Below are positions 45,873 to 53,782 of a stretch of DNA of 64,000 bases, piece by piece (the stretch's first letter is position 1; each line of letters opens with the position of its first letter). The stretch lies in NCBI GenBank assembly GCA_016794925.1, contig JAEUIW010000013.1:39586-103585 (forward strand), in the 5' to 3' direction. The notes beneath the pieces are model-generated. The model searched no databases. It had not been told where the DNA came from and saw only the letters and a list, made by a program, of their open reading frames with translations. This DNA is from Phycisphaerae bacterium (GTDB lineage: Bacteria; Planctomycetota; Phycisphaerae; Phycisphaerales; UBA1924). The translations under genes and the position numbers were made by a program.

Positions 45873-46595
45873 TCACGGGTCGCGCCGGGATCGCGCGGGC
45901 GTCCCCATCACCGTGGCGCCGTCCGGCACATCCCGGGTCACCGTCGCGCCGGCGCCGATCGTGCAGCCCGATCCGACCTTGACGTTCGGCAGCACCCGTG
46001 CGCCCAGCCCGATCAGTGATCCCTCCCCGATCTCGACGCGTCCGCCCAGCACCGATCCCGGCGCGAGGTGCGTGTTCGGCCCCACGCGGCACTCGTGCTC
46101 CACGATCGCCCCGCTGTTGACGATCGCGTGCGCGTGAACGTTGGCGCGGGTGTGGATCACCGCCGTCGGGCCGACCCATACCCCTTGCCCGATCGTTGCC
46201 GCGGCGCTCACCCACGCCGAAGGATGCACCACCGTCGCCGCGCGACGCCGCAACGCGTCCGAGCCGCGCTCCAGGCGATCGATCACGGTCTGGCGCAACT
46301 CGAGCCCGCCCAGCGCAGCGATCCAGCCCCCCAGCCGCCCGTGCGACTCGAGATCCCGCAGCACATCAAGGGCGTCCTCGAGCGAGCCCAGATGTGGGGG
46401 GGTCGATGAAAGAGCGCCAGCAACCACGGTTCGCCCCACCGCGGCATGCGGGTCGTCGTCGAGAAATCCGATCAGCGTCCAGTCTGTGGCCAGTGCCGCA
46501 TCCGCGACCACGAGGGCGTGCCCGCCCCCACCAATCAGGACAATCCCCCTGAAATGTGGGTCATGCGAATGCGGGTGCGGTCCCGTGTGCCCCAT
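45873..46595 (-). CDS. NeuD/PglD-like sugar O- or N-acyltransferase
   Basis: The 240-residue protein begins with an ATP-grasp-like or sugar-binding Rossmann segment (GIVLIGGGGHALVVADAAL, GFLDDDPHA). It ends in hexapeptide repeats forming a left-handed helix (VHAHAIVNSGAIVEHEC, VGPNTHLAPGSVLGG, ILPN-like KVGSGCTIGAGATVTRDVP, GTPAR). This matches the NeuD/PglD group that acetylates sialic-acid-like or amino sugars. The partner enzyme is not in the window. ATG 46595 lacks a good ribosome binding site. It is convergent with the secreted protein at 43689-45845, ending 27 bases from it. Confidence 0.85.
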   Translation of the reverse strand: MGHTGPHPHSHDPHFRGIVLIGGGGHALVVADAALATDWTLIGFLDDDPHAAVGRTVVAGALSSTPPHLGSLEDALDVLRDLESHGRLGGWIAALGGLELRQTVIDRLERGSDALRRRAATVVHPSAWVSAAATIGQGVWVGPTAVIHTRANVHAHAIVNSGAIVEHECRVGPNTHLAPGSVLGGRVEIGEGSLIGLGARVLPNVKVGSGCTIGAGATVTRDVPDGATVMGTPARSRRDP

Positions 46596-46862
46596 GAAGG
46601 TGATGAATCGGCTCGCCGAGGTTGCGGGCCGAGGCTTTTGCAGGCGGATATGGCGCGGTGTTTGTCCCCATTCCGCCCACGCGCGGAATGACAAGCCGAC
46701 TGGGTTGACGAAAGTCCGTGATTTCGCAAGACTTACGCCCTTCGACGCCCAGGGCCGGAACCCGGGGCATCACGCGTCGAACGGAAGCAACGGACGATCG
46801 GGGGTCGTCGGAGCGCCCGTGCGCGTTCGGACATGTCGGTCGAATCGGATCTGGAGGCCCCC

Positions 46863-48236
46863 ATGGCGGGACGTACGAGTTCTGGGATCGGTGTCGGGAT
46901 CGCCATCGCGCTGCTGGGCGTGGTGACGTTGGCGCTCTTCGTGCTGACCTTTATCTTCCTGGGCCAGAAGCAGACCGCCGAGCAGCGGTACCAGACTCTG
47001 GACGCCGAGGTGAAGGACATCGTGCGCGGCAACGAGCGCGCCCTGCCCGAGGTGCAGGCCCTCGTCGACGCGGCGCGCAAGAAGAACCAGTCGCTGGTCG
47101 GCTACCTGCGGGGCGGGGTGGAGACGCTCACGCAGCGCATCAGCGGCTCCAAGCGCGACACCGTGGACGACCTCACGGGCAAGATGGACAAGATTCCCGG
47201 CGCCGACGCCGCGTCGCTCTTCAACGTCATCGCCGATCGTGAGGGCCAGATCGGCAACCTCACCAAGAAGGTGGCGGACGCGGAGGCGGCCCGCAACGCC
47301 GCCGCCGCGGACCTCGCGTCCCAGGTCGGCATGGTGAAGAAGCTGCAGGACGGGCACGCGGCGACCATCGCGGCCCTGAACCGTGATCTCGACAAGTACA
47401 AGGACGAGGTCGAGCAGTACCGGGCGGGCGTGAACACGTCCAAGTCCGAGATGCAGGCCCGCGTCGATCGCGTGCTGCAGGAGGCGCGCGACAAGGAAGC
47501 CGAGCTCACCGACCGCATCGCCAAGACCCAGGAGGAGTTGCTGATCGCCAAGAACCAGCTCCAGGTCCTGCGCCAGGAGCGCAGCCGCGACTCGCTCAAG
47601 CCCATGGACGAAGCGGGGCTGGTCGACGGCGAGGTCATCGGCCTGAGCCCGTCCGACAACCAGGTCTTCATCAACCGCGGCCGCCGCCAGCGCGTCGTGC
47701 TGGGCATGACGTTCGAGGTCTACCCCGACGCCGCCTCCATCCGCCCCGACCCCGGCACCGGCAATTACCCGCCCGGCAAAGCGTCCATTGAGATCATCAA
47801 GGTCGAGGAGAACTCCGCGACCGGGCGCGTCGTGCTCGGATCGCAGAAGCGCGGCAACCAGCTGGTCAAGGGCGACGTCATCGCCAACGCCCTCTACGAC
47901 CCCACCAAGACCTACTCCTTCCTCGTGTACGGCAACTTCGACGCCAACCGTGACGGCCTGGCCACGCCCGACGAGCGCCTCGACATCGCCGCGCTCATCC
48001 AGGAGTGGGGAGGCAGGGTCACGGAAACGCTCACGGGCGACGTGGACTTTCTGGTGCTCGGCCAGCGGCCGGTGCTGCCGCCCCAGCCGGGCGCCAACGC
48101 CCCGGTCGCGCTGATCCAGGAGTACATCAGCCAGCGGCGAACCGTGCAGGAATACGACCGGCTCTTCGAGCAGGCCACCGCCACGTCCATCCCCGTGCTC
48201 AACGAGAGCCGTCTGTACACCCTCACCGGGCGCTGA
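46863..48236 (+). CDS. Membrane-anchored coiled-coil protein with BRCT-like C-terminal region
   Basis: The 457-residue protein has one N-terminal membrane helix (VGIAIALLGVVTLALFVLTF) and about 200 residues of heptad-rich coiled coil (AALNRDLDKYKDEVEQYRAG). A beta-barrel-like segment (GRRQRVVLGMTFEVYPDA) follows. The final region, LDIAALIQEWGGRVTETLTG followed by DVDFLVLG, resembles the core of a BRCT domain. ATG 46863 with GGAGG 6 bases upstream is preferred to 46833. It leads an operon with the acyltransferase gene 26 bases downstream. The function is unknown. Confidence 0.7.
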   Translation: MAGRTSSGIGVGIAIALLGVVTLALFVLTFIFLGQKQTAEQRYQTLDAEVKDIVRGNERALPEVQALVDAARKKNQSLVGYLRGGVETLTQRISGSKRDTVDDLTGKMDKIPGADAASLFNVIADREGQIGNLTKKVADAEAARNAAAADLASQVGMVKKLQDGHAATIAALNRDLDKYKDEVEQYRAGVNTSKSEMQARVDRVLQEARDKEAELTDRIAKTQEELLIAKNQLQVLRQERSRDSLKPMDEAGLVDGEVIGLSPSDNQVFINRGRRQRVVLGMTFEVYPDAASIRPDPGTGNYPPGKASIEIIKVEENSATGRVVLGSQKRGNQLVKGDVIANALYDPTKTYSFLVYGNFDANRDGLATPDERLDIAALIQEWGGRVTETLTGDVDFLVLGQRPVLPPQPGANAPVALIQEYISQRRTVQEYDRLFEQATATSIPVLNESRLYTLTGR

Positions 48237-48261
48237 GCCGCGCGCCGCCCCAAGGACCGCG

Positions 48262-49350
48262 ATGGGACTCAAGGTTCCGCGCGTGCTGGACGCCCCGCTC
48301 TACGTCGCGCTGCGCGCGGCGCTGGGGCTGACCACGTTCGGCGATCTCCCCACGACGCTCGCCGCGGCGGAGCGGCTCGGTCGCGCCTGGGGCGGGTCGC
48401 GTGTCAACCGCGGCCGCTTGCGCCGCGCCATGGCCAACCTCGCCGAGGCGTTCCCCGACTGGGAACCGGAGCGGCGCGAGCACCACGCGCTGCTCTCCTA
48501 CGAGCACCTGTTCAAGCTCGCCGTCGAGACCGCGCGGGCCCCGCGCCTGCTGAACGAGGACGCGTGGTCGGCCCAGGTGCTGCCGCGGAACATCCGTGAC
48601 TCGATGGTCCACATGGTCTCGGGCCGACCGTCGATCATGATCACCGGGCACGCCGGCAACTGGGAGGTTCTCGGCTACGCCATGGCCCTGCTCGGTTTCC
48701 CGCTCCATGCGCTCTACCGGCCGTTGGACGTGGCGGCGCTCGACCGCTGGGTGCGCGAGACCCGCGGCAGGCGCGGGCTCGTGCTCGTCGACAAGTTCGG
48801 GGCCGCCCAGCGGTTGCCCGAGATCCTCTCCCGCGGCGCCGCGTGCGCCTTCGTCGCGGACCAGAACGCCGGCGACCGCGGGCTCTTCGTGCCGTTCTTC
48901 GGGCGGCTGGCCAGCACCTACAAGACCATCGGCCTGCTCGCGCTGCGACATCGCGCGCCACTCATCTGCGGGCACGCCGTCCGGCTGCCGCCCGAGCGCG
49001 ACGGGACCTTCGATTCGTCGCGGGCGCTGCGCTACGCGCTCGACGTGGTGGACACCGTCCGGCCCGAGGACTGGGAGGCGCACGAGGACCCGCTGTTCTA
49101 CATCACCGCGCGCTTCCGGCGGGCGATCGAGACCATGGTCCGGCGGGCCCCGGAGCAGTACCTCTGGATGCACCGCTATTGGAAGAGCCGCCCCCGGCAC
49201 GAGCGGCTCGGCCGGCCCTTCCCCGACGCGCTGCGCCGCAAGCTCGCGACCCTGCCCTGGATGACCCCCGGCGACATCGAGCGGCTCGTCGATCGTTCCC
49301 GCGCCGACGCCACGGAACTGGCCGGAAATGCCGAACCGCGGCCCGGCTGA
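48262..49350 (+). CDS. LpxL/HtrB-type lysophospholipid acyltransferase
   Basis: The 362-residue protein transfers acyl chains to a lipid A precursor or lipid-linked sugar. It shows the HxxxxE catalytic motif in ITGHAGNWEVLGYAM, PLHALYRPLDVAALDRWV, the second acyltransferase motif VADQNAGDRGLFVPFFGRLA, and MHRYWKSRPR. The length and motifs fit the LpxL/HtrB family. It is 26 bases after the BRCT-like gene. It supports an outer membrane carrying acylated glycolipid, as expected for planctomycetes. Confidence 0.9.
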   Translation: MGLKVPRVLDAPLYVALRAALGLTTFGDLPTTLAAAERLGRAWGGSRVNRGRLRRAMANLAEAFPDWEPERREHHALLSYEHLFKLAVETARAPRLLNEDAWSAQVLPRNIRDSMVHMVSGRPSIMITGHAGNWEVLGYAMALLGFPLHALYRPLDVAALDRWVRETRGRRGLVLVDKFGAAQRLPEILSRGAACAFVADQNAGDRGLFVPFFGRLASTYKTIGLLALRHRAPLICGHAVRLPPERDGTFDSSRALRYALDVVDTVRPEDWEAHEDPLFYITARFRRAIETMVRRAPEQYLWMHRYWKSRPRHERLGRPFPDALRRKLATLPWMTPGDIERLVDRSRADATELAGNAEPRPG

Positions 49351-49435
49351 ACTCGAACGCTAGATCGGGGACCCGCGCCGGCGAATACTTGGTCCCCGAC
49401 GGGATCGGAAGGCTCGGGGCTCTGGAGACGCGATC

Positions 49436-49849
49436 ATGGCCGGCCGGTTGGACGGTGTGCGGGTGCTGATCGTTGACGACGACCGAGACGTGCTCGAGTC
49501 GATCGACGCGGCGATCCAAAGCGAGGGCGGCGTCACCCGGGCCGTGGCCGACGGCAACGAGGCCGTGCGCGCCTGCCTCGAGGATCCGCCCGACCTCGTC
49601 ATCCTCGACATGATGCTCCCCAAACGCTCCGGGTTCCTCGTGCTCGAGAAGATCAAGGGTTACGAGGACGCCCCGCTGGTCATCATGGTGACCGCAAACG
49701 AGGGACGGCGTCACCAGGCCTACGCCGAGCACCTGGGCGTGGACAGCTATCTGCTCAAGCCCGTGCCGCTGGAGCGGCTCATCGAGGTCGCCGTCGAGCT
49801 GCTGGACAAGGAAGACGCCGAGGCGGACGACGACGAGGAGGTCGGCTGA
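49436..49849 (+). CDS. Single-domain response regulator
   Basis: The 137-residue CheY-like receiver has the acidic pair in VLIVDDDRDVL, the phosphorylation Asp in LVILDMMLPKR (about residue 58), Thr in MVTANEGRR (about residue 86) and Lys in YLLKPVPL (about residue 108). There is no output domain, but the C-terminus carries an acidic extension (DKEDAEADDDEEVG). No histidine kinase is adjacent. The 111-residue gene begins three bases after its stop, so the two are cotranscribed. Confidence 0.93.
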   Translation: MAGRLDGVRVLIVDDDRDVLESIDAAIQSEGGVTRAVADGNEAVRACLEDPPDLVILDMMLPKRSGFLVLEKIKGYEDAPLVIMVTANEGRRHQAYAEHLGVDSYLLKPVPLERLIEVAVELLDKEDAEADDDEEVG

Positions 49850-49852
49850 ACC

Positions 49853-50188
49853 GTGGCGCGGGCCCGTCAGATCGTGCTGCTCAGCTCGCTCGGCACCGCG
49901 TCCGAGCCCGAGCCGCTCGGCTCGCTCAACGAGGTGCGGGCCCGCGTCGAGCGTTTCAACGTGTCGGCCGACGGCTCCGGGCCCGAGGGCGTGGGCGAGC
50001 GCCTCGGGCTGGCGATCCTCCACGGGCCCGGGTTCATCCTCGAGGTCCCGTCCGGCTCGGAAGAGGTCTCCCAGTTGCTCGCGACCATCAACGACGAGAA
50101 CCACGCCTGGCCCGTGCTGATGCGCCTGACCCGCGAACTGAAATGGAAGATGATGGACCCCGAGTCCGGACGCACGTTCGGGGGCTGA
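49853..50188 (+). CDS. Conserved-looking hypothetical protein cotranscribed with a response regulator
   Basis: The 111-residue protein starts with GTG only three bases after the response-regulator stop. It has an alpha/beta pattern (IVLLSSLGTASEPEPL, LAILHGPGFILEVPSGSEEV, WPVLMRLTRELKWKMMDPES). The segment GPGFILEVP followed by a long helix could be a small ligand-binding or regulator-interaction fold, but no family is recognisable to me. The tight coupling suggests it works with the receiver. Confidence 0.65.
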   Translation: MARARQIVLLSSLGTASEPEPLGSLNEVRARVERFNVSADGSGPEGVGERLGLAILHGPGFILEVPSGSEEVSQLLATINDENHAWPVLMRLTRELKWKMMDPESGRTFGG

Positions 50189-50293
50189 CCGGCGCGGCGG
50201 GAATCCGAGGGGAGGAGCGGGTGAGGCCCGGATCCGCGACGGCGCCGATGCCCGGGGTCAGCCCGATCGCGTGAGCCTGACAGGAGCGTGACC

Positions 50294-50704
50294 ATGCCGC
50301 AGAACGTGAAACCCGAGGCCCCCGCCGACGCGATCCCGCCGATCGCCCGCGAGACGCTGCACGGCTGGACCGTGGACGCCTCGGACGAGGCCGCCGCGAT
50401 CGACGCCCTCGAGCGCGCGTTCGATTACCGCGGCGACGTGACGCTCCGCACCGACCGGGGCGACCTGACCGGGTACATCTTCGACCGCCGCCGCGGCCCC
50501 ACGCTCGCCGATTCGTACGTGCGGCTGATGCTGCCGGCCGGGGACGAAAAGGTGCGGGTGCCGTACGCGAGCGTGCGCCGCGTCGAGTTCAGCGGCAAGG
50601 ACGCGGCCCACGGCAAGAGCTTCGAAACCTGGCTGAAGAAGTACGTGGAGAAGAAGCTCGCGGGTCAACGGGCGAGCATCGAGAGCGAGCCGCTGGAGGA
50701 GTGA
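50294..50704 (+). CDS. Sm/SH3-like barrel protein, hypothetical
   Basis: The 136-residue protein has a central segment FDYRGDVTLRTDRGDLTGYI, then YVRLMLPAGDEKVRVPYASV and RRVEFSGKD. That order of bent strands is typical of an Sm-like or SH3-like small barrel (inference from pattern). The C-terminus is a charged helix (ETWLKKYVEKKLAGQ). The start at ATG 50294 is supported by CAGGAG. Its stop overlaps the next GTG. It could bind RNA or a nucleotide, but there is no direct evidence. Confidence 0.65.
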   Translation: MPQNVKPEAPADAIPPIARETLHGWTVDASDEAAAIDALERAFDYRGDVTLRTDRGDLTGYIFDRRRGPTLADSYVRLMLPAGDEKVRVPYASVRRVEFSGKDAAHGKSFETWLKKYVEKKLAGQRASIESEPLEE

Positions 50705-51006
50705 GCGTGCCCACCTACGTGTACGAGATCCTGACGAAAAAAGGCGAGGCCACGGGCCGGACGTTCGAGCTCGTGCAGCCCATGAGGGACGCGGCCCTGA
50801 CCGTCCATCCGCGGACGGGCGAGCCGGTCCGACGCGTGATCCAGGCGCCCAACATCGCCGGAAAGTGGTCGGACATCAAGGGGAAGAGCGCCCTGAGCAA
50901 CTCGAACCTGGAGCGGCTGGGGTTCACGAAGTACGAGCGCAAGGGCAAGGGCTACATGGAGCGCACGGCGGGGAAAGCCGGCCCCAGGAGCATCGGCGGG
51001 GAGTGA
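50701..51006 (+). CDS. FmdB-like protein lacking the zinc-ribbon cysteines
   Basis: The 101-residue protein opens PTYVYEILTKKGEATGRTFE LVQPM, which parallels the FmdB/CxxC regulatory family pattern PTYEYxCxxCGHxFExxQPM, and continues EPVRRVIQAPNI. Every expected Cys is missing (no CxxC anywhere), so it cannot bind zinc as the family does. The GTG start shares a 4-base overlap with the Sm-like gene, implying coupled translation. The function is unknown. Confidence 0.7.
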   Translation: MSVPTYVYEILTKKGEATGRTFELVQPMRDAALTVHPRTGEPVRRVIQAPNIAGKWSDIKGKSALSNSNLERLGFTKYERKGKGYMERTAGKAGPRSIGGE

Positions 51007-51039
51007 GCCCTCGCGGACCTCCGTGGCGCCGGGCTCGCG

Positions 51040-51201
51040 TCACTCGTCCGAGGCCGGGAGCGTGGCCGTCACGGTGAATTTCCCGTCGTCCTGCTCCTCC
51101 GCGACCACCCTGCTCGCATCGTCATCGACGAAGCCCTGAACGGTCTTTCCAACCTTGCTCTTCGGGACGTCCTCCAAGACCTCTTTGCGGTTCTTCGCCA
51201 T
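51040..51201 (-). CDS. Very small acidic protein
   Basis: The 53-residue frame starts at ATG 51201 with AAGGAGC 6 bases upstream. It reads MAKNRKEVLEDVPKSKVGKT, then an acidic middle (DDDASRVVAEEQDDGKF) and TVTATLPASDE. The ribosome binding site and codon bias are both good, so it is likely real. It is divided into a basic start and an acidic end and shows no family. It lies between the convergent FmdB-like gene and a lipoprotein and is 21 bases downstream of that lipoprotein's stop. Confidence 0.55.
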   Translation of the reverse strand: MAKNRKEVLEDVPKSKVGKTVQGFVDDDASRVVAEEQDDGKFTVTATLPASDE

Positions 51202-51222
51202 CGTTCGCTCCTTGGTGCGCGG

Positions 51223-52272
51223 TCAATCCGGAACGGACAGGTCCTTGATGGCCCGCTCGTGCTGAGGCTCGAACTTCGAATCCCCGATGAACGACGTGGG
51301 CGTCACGTTGATGCCGTTCGTCGCCAGCCAGGTCTTGAGCTTGGCGCGATTGTTGGGGTCGGCATCGAGCCAGCGGTCCAGCCGCTCGCCGGTCTTGGAG
51401 TCGCTGAATTTTCCGACGTTCGCGATGATCAGCTCCGCGTTAGGATCGAGCCGCTTGATGATCGCCGCGCGAACGTCTTGCTGCGTGGCCAGGGCGGTCG
51501 CGGCCTTGCCGGTCGCGAAATACTGCACGTACTCGAACTTCGCCCGGTTGAACGAGGTGCTCGCCCCGGCGCCGGTCTCCAGCGTGGCCAGAAGGGACGG
51601 GGGGCGCACCGTGACCGGGCCGTTGCCCCCGGAGTGTTCGCCGGTCGGGTTCTTTTCCATGTACGTGAGCGGCGCCCAGGCCAGTTCCTTGCGGCTGAAG
51701 CCGAACCGGAGCGCGTCCGGCGCGCCCGCCGTGAGACCCGACCACGCGACCTTCAGCCCGAGCGAGGTGTCGGTGCCGAAGATCACCGGGCGCGTGTTCT
51801 CCTCGCGGTCATGGGCGGGAGTGAAACTCGGGAACGACGGGTGGTGCGGCAACTCGATCGTCGAATCGAAGTTGCTCTCGAACGCGGTTCGCTTCTTCCC
51901 GTCGATCGCGCCCGCATCCGCCGCCGCGGCCTTCAGGGCGCTGTCGGACAGCGAGTAGAGGCGGGTCATCGCCAGGGCCGCGTCGCCGACGCAGAACGTG
52001 GACCCGATGTACGGCGAGAAGAAGTCGCTGTTGCGGTACCGAAAACTGCCGACCACGGGGGGCGTGTCCCCGGTCTCATACGTCGGCGCGAACACGCCCT
52101 CCATCCGGCCGACCGAGACCTGCGCCGTGGGGGGCATCGTGTCCACGTCCAGGCCGGCGTTGCTCTTGGTGACAAAGAGCAGTCGGTCGTAGCCCACCGA
52201 GCACCCGGCCACACTGAGTGCCGCGCCCATCGACGCGGCCAGGCACATCATCACTCGTCCGCACGTTCGCAT
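51223..52272 (-). CDS. Lipoprotein, unknown function
   Basis: The 349-residue protein has a signal peptide ending in SVAGC (lipobox) about residues 20-24. The mature protein has YDRLLFVTKSNAGLDVD and TAQVSVGRMEGVFAPTYE. Later come NADVGKFSDS-type helical stretches and a C-terminus with NGINVTPTSFIGDSKFEPQH. It looks like a beta-rich outer-membrane-associated lipoprotein. It is the second gene of a pair, and its start overlaps the end of the upstream lipoprotein gene by 22 bases. Confidence 0.75.
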   Translation of the reverse strand: MRTCGRVMMCLAASMGAALSVAGCSVGYDRLLFVTKSNAGLDVDTMPPTAQVSVGRMEGVFAPTYETGDTPPVVGSFRYRNSDFFSPYIGSTFCVGDAALAMTRLYSLSDSALKAAAADAGAIDGKKRTAFESNFDSTIELPHHPSFPSFTPAHDREENTRPVIFGTDTSLGLKVAWSGLTAGAPDALRFGFSRKELAWAPLTYMEKNPTGEHSGGNGPVTVRPPSLLATLETGAGASTSFNRAKFEYVQYFATGKAATALATQQDVRAAIIKRLDPNAELIIANVGKFSDSKTGERLDRWLDADPNNRAKLKTWLATNGINVTPTSFIGDSKFEPQHERAIKDLSVPD

Positions 52273-52682
52273 GTCGCGTCCTCTCGTGAAGTGCCCCCCA
52301 AAGGCCCGTCCGCGCCGCCCGCCGCCCCTTCCCCGGCCCGCCACGGCGGTAACGCGCCGACCCGAACCGAAAAGAAGTCGCTCCGCGGCCATTCAAGCCG
52401 GACCGTGGTGTCGTCGCGAACTTCCAGGAAGCGGACCTGATTCCAGCCCGCGGATACGTAACTCTGGCGGGGCGTGATCCCCACCCCGATCCCCAGCACC
52501 CCCACCTCCGTCAGCGTGGCCCGCACGCCCTCCTCCGCCGGCGTGGCTCGCATTCTCACGTGCGTGAAGCCCCACACGTGCTCGGTCTGGGTTTCCGAAT
52601 CGAAATAGTGGACGGCGCACCCGCCCGCGCCGGTCGCCAGGCCCGACACGCTCGCACACGCGATGGCCCGAATCGCGAACAT
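52251..52682 (-). CDS. Small lipoprotein overlapping the next lipoprotein gene
   Basis: The 143-residue protein has a signal peptide with a GAGGC lipobox around residue 22, then a beta-type mature region (VHYFDSETQTEHVWGFTHV, LTEVGVLGIGVGITPRQSYV, GWNQVRFLEVRDDTTVRLEW). The C-terminal 40 residues are Gly/Ala-rich. The last 22 bases overlap the start of the following lipoprotein gene, so the two are cotranscribed. The function is unknown. Confidence 0.7.
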   Translation of the reverse strand: MFAIRAIACASVSGLATGAGGCAVHYFDSETQTEHVWGFTHVRMRATPAEEGVRATLTEVGVLGIGVGITPRQSYVSAGWNQVRFLEVRDDTTVRLEWPRSDFFSVRVGALPPWRAGEGAAGGADGPLGGTSREDATCERADE

Positions 52683-52910
52683 GAGCGTGGAATACGGCCG
52701 CGCCGGGGCGATCGCAAGTCTCCACCCGTTCTGCACAACGCCCGGCGCGCGCTCGGGCACACGCCGGCGCGGGAATGGGCGCGCCGGATCGCACAATTCT
52801 GAGTGATCGAATCCGAATCACACACATGTTCGTGGATTTCCAGTTCCCCCGCCCTTCGCCGGGGGTGTTACCATGCCCCCGGGTAGTTGTTTCGACAGGG
52901 AGTTACGCAC

Positions 52911-53771
52911 ATGTTCGAGCGGATGGCACGAGGGTGGTCGCTGTTCAAGCAGAGCTGGCAGGTGCTCCGCGGCAACACGAGCCTTGTGGTTTTTCCCATC
53001 TTCAGCATCACGGCCTCGCTGCTGGTGCTGGCGAGCTTCGTCATCCCGGTGGTGGTGGCGGTGAATTCCGGCTCGCTCGGGGGCAAGACGCTCGAGGAAT
53101 GGGCGAAGCGACCCGAGCACTACGCGCTGGTGTTCACGTTCTACTTCGTGAGTTGCTTCGTCACCACGTTCTTCAACTCCGCGATCGTGGCGTGCACGCT
53201 CCATCACTTCAGAGGCGAGCGTGCGAGCGTGGCCTTCGGTCTCCGCGCGGCAGGGTCGCGGCTGCCGCAGATCCTGGGCTGGTCGCTGGTCTCGGCGACC
53301 GTGGGGGTGCTCCTGAAACTCATCTCGGACAAGTCGGCCCTGGCCGGCAAGGTTGTTTCGAGCCTGCTCGGGGTGGTGTGGAGCGTGGCCACGTACCTGG
53401 TGCTGCCGGTGCTGGTGGTGGAGGGCATCGGGCCGTTGCGGGCGGTGAAGCGGTCGGGCGAGCTGATCTCCAGGTCGTGGGGCGAGGGCCTGACCGCGAA
53501 CCTCGCGATGGGCGCGGTCTCCGCGGTGGTGGCGTTGGGCGCGCTGCTCCTGCTCGGCGCGTCCATCGGCCTGGCGGTGCTGCTGCAATCCCCGGCGATC
53601 GCGGCGATCGGGTTCGGCGTGATGCTCGTCGCCCTGATCCTCGCGACCCTCGTCACCAGCACGCTGCAGGTCGTGCTCAACGCGGCGGTCTACTGGTTCG
53701 CGGTGACGGGCGACGCGCCGGCCGGCTTCGATCCCGGGGTCCTCCGTGCCGCGTTCAAGCCCAAGTCGTGA
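52911..53771 (+). CDS. DUF6159-like multi-pass membrane protein
   Basis: The 286-residue protein begins MFERMARGWSLFKQSWQVL, with a short amphipathic N-terminus, followed by about six hydrophobic helices (VVFPIFSITASLLVLASFVI, LVFTFYFVSCFVTTFFNSA, LGALLLLGASIGLAVLL). The start motif and layout match the DUF6159 family, of unknown function and common in planctomycetes and actinomycetes. AGGGAG precedes the ATG. It is followed at 12 bases by a secreted methyltransferase-fold gene. Confidence 0.8.
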   Translation: MFERMARGWSLFKQSWQVLRGNTSLVVFPIFSITASLLVLASFVIPVVVAVNSGSLGGKTLEEWAKRPEHYALVFTFYFVSCFVTTFFNSAIVACTLHHFRGERASVAFGLRAAGSRLPQILGWSLVSATVGVLLKLISDKSALAGKVVSSLLGVVWSVATYLVLPVLVVEGIGPLRAVKRSGELISRSWGEGLTANLAMGAVSAVVALGALLLLGASIGLAVLLQSPAIAAIGFGVMLVALILATLVTSTLQVVLNAAVYWFAVTGDAPAGFDPGVLRAAFKPKS

Positions 53772-53782
53772 AGGAGCGGATC

